From the NCBI GenBank assembly GCA_037355855.1, contig CM074760.1, positions 3,712,501 through 3,776,500 of the forward strand: DNA of 64,000 nt, read 5' to 3'. The notes beneath the pieces were generated by a model. It was not told the DNA's origin. It did no database searches and saw nothing but the letters and a program-made list of their open reading frames with translations. A program made the position numbers and the translations under genes. This stretch comes from Pseudo-nitzschia pungens (lineage: Eukaryota > Bacillariophyta > Bacillariophyceae > Bacillariales > Bacillariaceae). Positions 55,332 to 64,000 of this stretch are shown here, in pieces; the first letter of the stretch is position 1; each line of letters starts with the position of its first letter.

Positions 55332-56584
55332 ATGACAATGACGGAGCAAGCTCGAACTGCACATGACAATGCAAACCCCTCTGTCAGGGCCAAACGTTTG
55401 CTTCTTGCAATGTCTCCAACGCATTCGGTCTTAACGGCCTTCTGTCCGGATTCATCGGGTGAAAACGACACCAGCGCTGCCCTCTTGGGATTAGAGAAGC
55501 AAGATTCGTTTGCCATCATGGTGGAATCATGCTGGAATGTGTTTGGACCTTCAAAACGATACGTAAAACGCCTCGTCATGCAGTTTGTGAGAATTTTAGA
55601 GAAAAATGGATACGAAATTGAATCCGATGCACTGGCAACTCTTGTGGCTCAAACAAGCCTAGTCAATACCACCGATGCTCCCGACACTCTCGAATCATGT
55701 TACCTTTCCTTTTACATGGACCACTTGGAGGCGGACGATGAATCATGTATCCCACTGAGAATTCGCATTTTTCCTAATCATAACGACGTGGCTCTCCGGC
55801 TTTGGGAAGCAGGCAATTGTCTCGCCGAATTTTTCGTCGACAATCCCTCTATCATTGCCGGCAAAGCATTGATTGAGTTGGGAAGTGGCTGTGGTGCGAC
55901 TGCGTTAGCAATTGCTGCGTGCTGTAAGCCTTCGAGAATACATCTCACTGATTACACCGAGGCATGTAGACTCAATCTAGAACACAACTTGCTAGTCAAT
56001 CACGAATGGCTATCCGGCTACAATTTTTCTCCGGAGCGTATTTCGCAGGTCAGTTCGAGACGGAGACACAGAGACAGAGGCCACTCATGAGCGAATTATG
56101 TCCCTGCTACTAACCACCGTGACATTTTGCTGATTCGATTTTCTTTCTTTAGGGATATCTTGAATGGGAAGATTTTGTGAAAGACTATGAACCAGATACT
56201 GAGGATGGCAAAATCAAAAATACCGAGAAAGGGACGCCGGTGTTGGACGACACTTTAGAAGCGTTTTCTGCAGCAGATGTTTTGATTGCAGCGGATGTCA
56301 TTTATGACATCACAGCAATAGATAACCTGATCAATGTGGTGAAATGTTTTCTTTCCGCATCACCGAGATCAAAACAGGCTATCTTTGCCAGCACCAGACG
56401 GAATATGGCAACCTTTGAATTTTTCTTGGAGACGATCCGAAAGTACAACATGGTCTATACATGGCTTACGAGAAACGAAGATTGTGATGCTCTAACGAGG
56501 ATTTTTGAAGGCAGCTATGTACAGGAACGGCGTGATGTACAAATTTGTAGGATTCATATGACCGAGTTCGAAGATAGCAAATGA
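55332..56584 (+). CDS. EEF2KMT: class I protein methyltransferase, EEF2KMT (FAM86)-like
   Basis: SAM-dependent methyltransferase, probably of the family-16 group that modifies Lys on proteins; FAM86/EEF2KMT, which methylates elongation factor 2, is the closest match by layout. Two exons: 55332-56048 and 56153-56584, with a 104-bp intron in phase 0. The product is 382 residues. The N-terminal helical part ends in a FAM86-like stretch. The SAM-binding motif I LIELGSGCGATALAIA lies near 183-198, HLTDYTEACRLNLEHN follows, and the family motif AADVIYDITAIDNLI is in exon 2. EEF2KMT is preferred over METTL21/22 because of the long N-terminal extension; the exact substrate is inference. Confidence 0.7.
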
Positions 56585-57607
56585 AATCAGTCACTACATG
56601 CACCGACACAGGAGCCAGCTAATGCACTGTACAATGATCTTGCATTATCTCATTGGATTTTTTCCGAATCAAACTTCCTGTCCTACGAAAATGGCATCTA
56701 GTACTAGTACTAGTACTACCTTGACATTCAATTGTATTAGTATCACTACTAGTAGGACATGGTAGAAGATTTCTACCATGGCCATGTTGGCAGAATTATA
56801 TTGCACTTGAGATTGAGAATGATGATAATAGGAATCATACCGGTATTATTGTATTACAAGAAGTAAACCTTATTTTGAGACTGATAAAAGCTTCCGGGCA
56901 AAATACGAGTAATAACTTCCTGGCAAAAAGACCAGTTGTACACGGTAACATTAAGGTTACGTAGTAAGTAATCTTACACGATATGGTAACCTTACTCGCA
57001 CCACTCGCACACCCTTTTTGGATCTGCTGATGTGCGCCTTAAGTTAACGGTAAGACCTTACTGGTACGTAATCTTACGGTACGATTGCAAAGATTGAGAT
57101 TGATTCATTCGGATTTCATACGAAAACATACTTAACATACTACCCACAACTACTAGTAATATGTATTGGTAGATGTTGAAGCTTCAAGGAACGCTTCGAC
57201 GATTGACGAGACGGAGTAGAAACAAGTCCACGTTTGGCTTGTGTGATGTTGGCTGCGTGAGGTGGTGGTCGGAACGTAGCGGCCGAAAAAAGAAAGTGTG
57301 ATTACTGTACCGGTATCAGATAATTACCGTACTGATTCCAGGTCGAAGCTGGCGAGTTTGTCGCTGAGTGTGTATTAGTGTTCGAATGTCCCAATCCCTC
57401 GTACTGTACAATAAGTACCGGTACTGCAAATTGGTGTGAGTGAGTCAACTGAAGTGGATAGACGACAACACCGCTTTCTGAAATGGTCACAGGATACTTA
57501 GGCGAAAACGAATCGTAAATCGATGTTAAGTCGTATTCCGCAGAGAGAGAATGAAACCAAACTAACAGACTGGTGAGACGCAGCACCGATTTCTCACTGT
57601 TTCCCCG
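56585..57607. other. intergenic, no gene seen
   Basis: Spacer with AGTACTAGTACTAGTACTA near 56700, and TAAGGTTACGTAGTAAGTAATCTTAC plus GGTAACCTTACTCG motifs near 56950-57000. The minus-strand frame at 57302-57586 has no recognisable feature. Confidence 0.45.
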
Positions 57608-58946
57608 ATGGAGGAATCTGTACGGCTGCTTTCAAGCTCCAGAGCGGAGTCAAGGCCTCTAACGATTGTAGTGACAGGATGCAACAGGTATGCCTTGTAG
57701 CGTCGTTATGTTCTTTTCCAACGATCCAGCGAGTGATGGAAGTTTTTCTATAGGAGACCCATTTCGAATACATTCGAATGGACCTTCTGTGTAGGATTTT
57801 GAAGTGCAGGACGGTTCGTACTGACGCTCATGCTGCCTCTTCACATTTGCTTCCAATTTATCGATATTATTTCTTCAACACAGCGGCATTGGTCTAGAAG
57901 CATGCAAACTGTTGCGTCGGGTTTCCCCAAAGAGTCGGCTTTTTCTTGTCGCCCGGAGCCGAAAAAAGGCTTTGCAGGCAACCGAGGATGTCGCTTCGTT
58001 CATTGAAGAACCTGAAAGCACGAACGAAAACAATCACAGCGGCAACAACAAACTGAATCGGGATCACGAAGAGGAGCGAAAAGACGGATTGGAGCACTCG
58101 ACAAAAAGGATTTTTCCAATGGTATGCGACCATTCCAGCTTCGATAGTGTACGGGAATTTTGCAAAACCATGAAGAAAGAATTGCAGTCACTGAGCGAGA
58201 TTGAGGGGCAACAAATTGGAATCGATGTTTTATGCTTGAACGCAGCTGTACTGTTGGGAGAAGACACAGGGGCTCAATTCACAAAAGATAACTTGGAACT
58301 GACAATCCAGACAAATCACTTTTCTCCCTTTTTAATTGCGAACGAGCTTTTTGATGTGATGAATAGCGGAGCTCGAGTAGTAGTGACATCCAGCGGTTTA
58401 CATGCTTTCGAAAGTTTCGATTCCTTCAAAGGCGCAATAGATTCAAAAAGTGGAAAAGTTCGAGATGGATTCCAAATGATTACAGGGAGTGCATTTGATT
58501 ACAAAAAAAGCTACGCAATCAGTAAACTTTGTAATGTAGCGTTCTGCCTAGAACTTGACCAAAGGCTTCGAAAACGCAACGCAAAAGCTATTTGTTTCTC
58601 ACCCGGGCTGATTCCATCATCAGGACTTTTCAAGCATCAACAACGATGGCATGACACTGTGTTGAAAAAACTAGGAATGGGTGTTGTAGATTCTCAAGAA
58701 TGGGGGGGCGCACTTTTAGCATGGATGGCAATATCAGACGAGGCTTTTTCCGAAGGAGGTTCCTATTGGCGGGCACCCCTTGGTATTTCGAGACGTGGAG
58801 GGAAAATCCCCAATGATCTGTACTTGGAATCTTTGACTGAGGAGGCGATGGACTGCAAAAACAGAGAAACTCTTTGGAAAGTATCATCCATCCTTACTGG
58901 CACAGGCTCAAATCCCGCAGAAAGTGTGTTCGATGACATATTTTGA
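57608..58946 (+). CDS. short-chain dehydrogenase/reductase (protochlorophyllide-reductase-like layout)
   Basis: NAD(P)-dependent oxidoreductase of the SDR superfamily. Two exons: 57608-57687 and 57884-58946, with a 196-bp intron placed inside the cofactor-binding motif. Splicing rebuilds TGCNSGIG (residues 23-30), the Rossmann glycine motif, which neither exon has alone. The product is 380 residues. Further signs are the LNAA motif, VVVTSSGLHAF with the catalytic Ser, and the YxxxK pair Y237/K241 in SYAISKLCN. An acidic Asn/Glu-rich insert follows the second strand. The size and SYAISKLCN motif resemble the POR/retinol-dehydrogenase branch, but the substrate cannot be read from sequence. No clear targeting peptide. 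Confidence 0.85.
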
Positions 58947-59963
58947 TGAACTGTGAAGGGCAAAACAATCTGATCTCAATTTTCTTCATGCGCTTTCAAT
59001 GTAAAAAAAAAAAAACACACCCTTTCGACACACATATGGCAGCTAGTGTTTTACGTCATTACGAAACATCAAAGTCACAATACAGCATAGATCACAATGA
59101 TTTCCACCAAACAGCAGCGACTATTCAGGAATGAATGCAGGAAGCAACATTTTTAAAGCGACTAAACCAAAAACCATTGTAACAAAATAGATCCCAATAT
59201 GAAACCTTGTTTTATCCGGAACATCGATGGATATGATTTGAAACAAATTTTATCCATTCGAATTTCCATTGCACATAGTATTCTGATTTTTCATTTGAAC
59301 GCATGCTTTGGCATCTTGTAGCCGATGAAGGTGAGAGATTGTCCGATCACACATCGAGCCAAAACCCACAAACGTAGAACACACATACAATGGGCGTCTG
59401 ATCCCTTTCTTTCGATTAGTACTTTATGTCGGGGATAATTTTCGTCTGTGTTAGAATGAAGTGCATTGGTAAATCCACCCAGTTAGTTCACGGATTCCTT
59501 GTTTTAATAAAAAAAAAATACTTCGTATCTTACGTACTACGTAATACTTGTAGCAGTAAGGTTACTAGTAGTACCTTACCGTAGTCATGCCTTACAACTA
59601 AAGTTTACGTGCACGTAAATTAGTTTCAACCGAAAATTTTCCTCCAAAATAACGAGGTCGTACTCTATTGCACTTCGTACTCAATAACGTACGAGTACTA
59701 TGTAAACATAATCCATAGAAACCTTATGAATTCCACGCGAATTGCATGCTCAACATTACGGTTCATGCATTCTTGAGTCGGATGAATCGTTTATTTTTTC
59801 TGTTACCTCGTTACTCAGTTACCTCATTACTTACAACGTAAATTCATCGTGGTCTGCACAACGATAGACTGAGCTTCTGGAAAGACGGTGCGCCGCGTTC
59901 TGCTTAATTGCTACTGTCCTTGCTATTGGAACATCGAATACTTTAACGTAAATAGAAGCAACC
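58947..59963. other. intergenic, upstream of the eS17 gene
   Basis: 1 kb without a coding frame of protein character. Notable are an A-run at 59000-59013, an A-run at 59509-59518, and GTAC/TTACGTACTACGTAATAC motifs from 59520 to 59710. The 5' UTR of the ribosomal protein gene must lie at the right end. Confidence 0.45.
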
Positions 59964-60565
59964 ATGGTATGTTTAGAGTCGATGGAGATTAAATCGTCTT
60001 ATGCCATGGAGGCATGGAAGTGATACAGCGGAGACAATGGAATCTGGAGGGAATGTCCTAGAGACATGTAGCTCGATTGCGAAATTGACCGATTCGTAGA
60101 CCGAAGATCGTTGGTGGGATGCAACAAAAAGTGGAGTCTTGATACTGATCCATATGAAACTTTGTTTTCTTTCCTTCTCTTCTTGATCTACAGGGTGTCC
60201 GTACGAAGACTGTCAAGAAGAGTGCTCGCACTATTGTCGAGAAATACTACACTCGTCTCACGCTCGACTTCCACACCAACAAGCGTATCGTCGATGAGGT
60301 AGCAATTCTTCCTTCGAAGAGAATGCGCAACAAGATTGCCGGATACACAACCCACTTGATGCGAAGAATTGCCAAGGGCCCTGTCCGTGGTATCTCCCTT
60401 AAACTGCAAGAAGAAGAACGCGAGCGCAGATTGGACTTCGTTCCCGAAGTTTCTGCCTTGGAACAAGAGACCATCCAAATCGACCCTGATACACGGGATA
60501 TGCTTGAATCACTCGGATTTGGAACCCTTAACGGAGTCGCTGTCAACCAAGGACACCGCGATTAA
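59964..60565 (+). CDS. RPS17: 40S ribosomal protein eS17
   Basis: Small ribosomal subunit protein. Exon 1 is only the start codon: ATG at 59964-59966 is followed at once by the donor GTATGT. A 227-bp intron ends at 60193, and exon 2 (60194-60565) begins GGTGTCCGTACG. The product is 124 residues, beginning [20 protein letters not shown], which is near-identical in pattern to eS17 of other eukaryotes. [25 protein letters not shown] and [22 protein letters not shown] are all present. The same exon 1 layout (ATG then intron) is common in ribosomal protein genes. It converges on the GPI mannosyltransferase gene, 129 bp away. Confidence 0.95.
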
Positions 60566-60694
60566 CTTTTCTAACAAAAGTATTACCAAACCCCGACAAT
60601 AAACTTATCAGACAATCCCATTTTCTTCTATTCGAGTGGAGATCGAACCATTAGCAAGAGTTTCAAAATGTTTCAAAAACTGCTGCTGCTACTA

Positions 60695-62812
60695 CTACTT
60701 AATTGTGTTTTTAAGAAGTAGAATCTCCTCGAAACCAAAAGCGACTGAGTCGTTGAGTATGCGGAATTTAGTCGAGTCCTCGTCAGGGACAGATAGTGAT
60801 CCGAAACTCAGATTCCAGACTTGAAAACCGTTGATGCTGTGTATGAACCGTCCAATCTCTGTCATGCCCATCACATTCAGCCACTGTTTCATTTTTCGAG
60901 CATCGTCAGCGTAACAAACAATGTAGTCTGGAGCACTCCGTACCCTTGATGTACTTCTTCCATCCCTCGTTGCAGTGCATGTAGCTTCCACTGTTTGGTC
61001 GTCGTCACAGTCGAAATATGTGCGCTTCACGAAATCCTCAGGGTCGTTTGAAAAAATGTTGCTCTCGCAATCCGCAGCAGGATCAGCCCTACAATCTGGG
61101 CCACAATCTAAATACCACGGGAGAAATTTCGTTTGTGGAGCGTGCAAATGACTCAAAAGAGGGGTTGAGTGGCAACCCATCAAATAATGCACCTCTATTT
61201 GGCCAAATGGTGACCTTTCAGTTGCATTCACTGCACCAAGTATTGCTTGGTTCACATCGATTGGTGCTCGCTGGTGGACGAGACCAAGATAGAGAACAAC
61301 AATTAGATTCAGTCCAGAAAATCCCACTATTATTTGATTTCTCCGTGACGGTCCAAGATCTCTCGTCAAGTTTTCTATCCGCGTACCACACAGCAAACTG
61401 ATGATCGGAAGAATGGGCAAGAGAAAACGAAACTCTTTATGCTCTGATGCCGAATGAGCTAGAACATAGCACCCGACTATCGTCCAAAGGTTCCGTGTCG
61501 CCCGACTCCAACTGGCAAACACCAAGTCGTATATCAACACAGGAAGCAGAATACCTGTCAAAGCCGGAACTCCAGCCGTGACGTACCAATGAAGAGGATG
61601 GGTTCCGTACAAGCTACCGTTACCTGTAAAATTTATACAACCAGAAGTTCATTTATCGATTAGACTGAATGTTGTGAACACAAAAGATGCTCTCTTCAGC
61701 GTTAGAGATGCAGAAGCGCAGATATTTCTACTCACCTTGAATCACGTTGAAGTGAAAGTTTCCAAGGACTGGTATTGCCCAAACGCCAAACATCATTCGA
61801 TCGAGAAACACAGTCAAAACAAATCCCAACAGTCCTGGAAGGGCACAAACGCCGAACAGATATGCAATCGTGGCTTTCATCGACTTGGCTTGACGGGCAA
61901 GAATTATCCCCATGGGGATATATGCTGTAAGGCAAGTGAACCGAATCGACACGCATATCCCTCCGATGAAGAATGCAATCCAATCTCGAGCCAATGACTT
62001 GCTTGAAGTACTTGCAGTTTCATTCGCTGATAAAAATACCTTCCATATCGAAGAGGTTGTAAAAGTATATCCAGTATGTGTGCAATAGTCGAATGAGTGC
62101 TTGTGCATCTACATTAGTTGACGAACACGGTGAATCGAATGGCAGTCGATTGGACAGCCCAAAGATACAGCATTTTCAAACCTACCGGGCTAACAAGTGC
62201 AAAGGATATTGCCACCAATGCAGTTTCGAGAGAATTGCTGTATGTTCGAACGAGAGTGTAGGCGTTGAACCAAGAACTAAGACTGCAGAATACACACCAA
62301 AACACGACGTCCATCCGTTTATCGTTCTGAGTTTTTTCCGTCTCCCCCAAAATCCTTGGTTTCATCCACCGTGATGAGTACCAAACAGCCCAATCGGTAA
62401 TAGCTGCTACAAAAATTGCATTTACGATCAAAGGTCCCCTTGAGACCATCCACGACGAATCCCATCGATACTTCCGAAGAATTGCATAAAATACCAACGT
62501 GGGTAGAATCGATGCAAACGAACGAACGGGACCTTCCAATCCAAAAGCTAATGCCTCCGTAAAGGGATGTATCCACTGTTCTACCGATTCATTTTGTTGA
62601 GGAACTTGACGCCGTCTCTTCCATTCCCATGTCAATCCTGGACAAGACGAATCTTTGTCAAATGTTGCGTCGTCTTCGAAAACACGACAATAGGAGGGTT
62701 CTAGATTCTGCCAGTATTCGTCAGGATCAAATTGAGATTGAATGAGAAAAACGTTTGCTATTCGAAAGGCAGCAAAGAACAAAAATTGTTTGAATGCCAT
62801 TGTTCCCGTCAT
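60695..62812 (-). CDS. PIGB: GPI mannosyltransferase 3 (PIG-B/GPI10-like, GT22)
   Basis: ER membrane enzyme that adds the third mannose to the GPI anchor from dolichol-phosphate-mannose. Three exons: 62812-62129, 62039-61736, 61623-60695, with introns of 89 and 112 bp; phases agree and the product is 638 residues. The luminal GT22 motif DPDEYWQ is at 29-35, followed by GLTWEW, then WIHPFTEALAFG. TYSNSLETAL matches the family's NTxSNxxE motif. The exon 2/3 join gives NVIQGNGSLYGTHPLHWYVTAGVPA, close to the PIG-B pattern. Many hydrophobic segments are present. PIG-B is preferred over ALG9/ALG12/PIG-Z on these motifs. The ATG at 62812 was chosen over an upstream TTG; 62800 is an alternative. Confidence 0.8.
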
Positions 62813-63539
62813 TGCTTCCGACGACAACAATTTCGAAATGTACTCCGTGTGACTTGGAGCACGGGTTGGTTTCGAGCTGCCATATAAGTTGTTGCATCGG
62901 TATCAAGTACAGTAGTAGAATTGGGTAATCTTACCGTAATTACGGTAATTACTCGTAAGGTTACTGGAATGGACAAACGACAAAAGGACCGAAATTCTTC
63001 CTCGTTTTTAAAAAGATTTTGAGATACGGCACACACCAGGGGTCAGGCACACACTACGTATGAACTGTGAATAACTCGTACTCTAATGCCGACGCCTGAC
63101 ATTACGTTCGACCGATTCGACTCTTGCTTTGAAACCTACTACCGTAGTAAGATTTTTCATAAGTACCGGTAAGGCCTTACCGGTAGATCTTTTTCATCGC
63201 ATCAAAATTAGTTCGTTCTGCCCATCGTTCGTGGTTTGGATACAGGTAACCTTACTTCACATGAAAAACTGAGCAGTTCGCTCGTAATTGCCGGTTCGAA
63301 TGAATTATTGTTCGTGTGTCAGCTGTCCGTTAACGGGTTTAAAAGGGTTTACAAAGATGACAAGGACGGCAGAGTAGTTTAAAACATCGAAAAGAGAACG
63401 GTTGCCAGACGAAAAGGAATGGCGACAAGGTACAAACGTCGATAGAGAACAGTTGCAAAGGTCTACCTTGCTCTCCAGCGGCATAGAGACTACAACTGGA
63501 GATCTCCTCGTTCGCTGCGTTACAAGAAAGAGTGTTAAC
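62813..63539. other. divergent intergenic region, no gene seen
   Basis: Upstream region shared by the GPI mannosyltransferase and the right-edge gene. TCTTACCGTAATTACGGTAATTACTCG (an extended palindrome around 62932-62957) and GGTAAGGCCTTACCGG (63169-63184, a perfect palindrome core) stand out. Confidence 0.5.
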
Positions 63540-64000
63540 ATGAGTTCAGTCCTAAATGCTTTCACGACCGAGTGGGATCGCTTGGCAAACGAGTTTCGAA
63601 GTATACAGGAAGGCAGTCCTTTCTGGTTCCAAAGCTCGCGCGAGTATGAAAAGGCATTCTTGGCCATCGCCGTGACAGCAATTTCGTGTACTACCGTTTG
63701 GTTCTTGTCATTGCACATTTATGAGAAATTCGTTTCAACGAAAGAGACACCAGATTGGAAGAAGAAAAAGACCTGTTATCAAATGACCAATTTTTGTTTC
63801 AATCTCACCATTGGTTGCTTAGGAGCATATCAAAATTATTGGATCCTCCCTACTTTGCCTGCATACCATGCATCAAGTAGCATCGAACAAATACCCAACC
63901 TATTCGACGAGTTCTACTTGATGCCAGCCATGCAACTCGGATACCAATGCTGGTCCATTCCAATTGGGATTTTTGTCGTAAATGAATCCAAAGAAATGAT
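63540..64000 (+). CDS. multi-spanning membrane protein, possibly TLC-type (3' partial)
   Basis: An ATG at 63540 opens a frame that stays open to the end of the window (153 codons), so the gene is cut by the edge. The first 35 residues are soluble. A hydrophobic segment follows (AFLAIAVTAISCTTVWFLSL), then a Lys-rich loop, a second membrane segment (TNFCFNLTIGCLGAYQNYWIL), an acidic loop and the start of a third (QLGYQCWSIPIGIFVVN). The spacing and the final MQLGYQCW motif resemble TLC-domain (TRAM/LAG1/CLN8) proteins, but too little is visible to be sure. Confidence 0.6.
   Translation, partial: MSSVLNAFTTEWDRLANEFRSIQEGSPFWFQSSREYEKAFLAIAVTAISCTTVWFLSLHIYEKFVSTKETPDWKKKKTCYQMTNFCFNLTIGCLGAYQNYWILPTLPAYHASSSIEQIPNLFDEFYLMPAMQLGYQCWSIPIGIFVVNESKEM

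Noticed and set aside
57302..57586. 94-codon minus-strand gene
   Set aside because: No motif, no supported start, and it overlaps GTAC-rich intergenic sequence.

Overview
The window looks like nuclear DNA of a eukaryotic microalga, most likely a diatom; this is inferred from style, not from a marker gene. The evidence is compact genes with short GT-AG introns (about 64-230 bp), a secreted protein built on Pro-Thr-Ser repeats of the kind common in diatoms, Asn/Asp/Gly-rich tracts encoded by trinucleotide repeats, and intergenic DNA full of short GTAC/GTAAGGTTAC-type palindromes. All gene models come from reading the sequence; splice joins are checked for reading phase but not against transcripts.

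Layout. (1) 1-16,372 is transposon territory. A very long ORF of unknown function (3-3268, +, open at the left edge) converges on a MULE-like transposase (3391-6561, -). Next to them, a 308-codon ORF is split by a young Ty3/gypsy-type LTR retroelement (7784-15855, 5-bp target duplication GGGAG). The retroelement is composite: LTR, leader, broken gag, internal divergent LTR, leader, intact gag, in-frame UGA, pol, LTR. (2) 17,107-36,247 is a gene-dense host segment: rhomboid-like protein, NUFIP1-like snoRNP factor, an unrecognised Lys-rich protein, CCDC12/cwf18 splicing factor, a RED/IK-like protein, a secreted PTxS-repeat protein, a membrane-anchored inositol-phosphate-kinase-like protein, proteasome subunit Rpn2 and dihydrolipoyl dehydrogenase. 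(3) 37,080-42,595 is a 5.5-kb element with perfect 23-bp terminal inverted repeats and subterminal TCGCGA motifs. It has no transposase but carries several tandem arrays, a tRNA-like A/B-box segment and a leftover zinc-finger exon. (4) 43,363-64,000 is host genes again: Rab1, a five-exon polytopic membrane protein, COG2, nuclear cap-binding protein NCBP1, an EEF2KMT-like methyltransferase, a short-chain dehydrogenase, ribosomal protein eS17, a PIG-B-like GPI mannosyltransferase and the start of a possible TLC-type membrane protein cut by the right edge.

Functional themes. Several host genes serve RNA processing and ribosome biology (NUFIP1, CCDC12, RED/IK-like, NCBP1, eS17, EEF2KMT). Others serve the secretory pathway (Rab1, COG2, PIG-B-like, the secreted protein). 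Genes are arranged as convergent and divergent pairs with gaps as small as 129-131 bp; there are no operons. The most unusual structures are the composite retroelement, the array-loaded TIR element and the giant companion gene of the MULE-like transposase.
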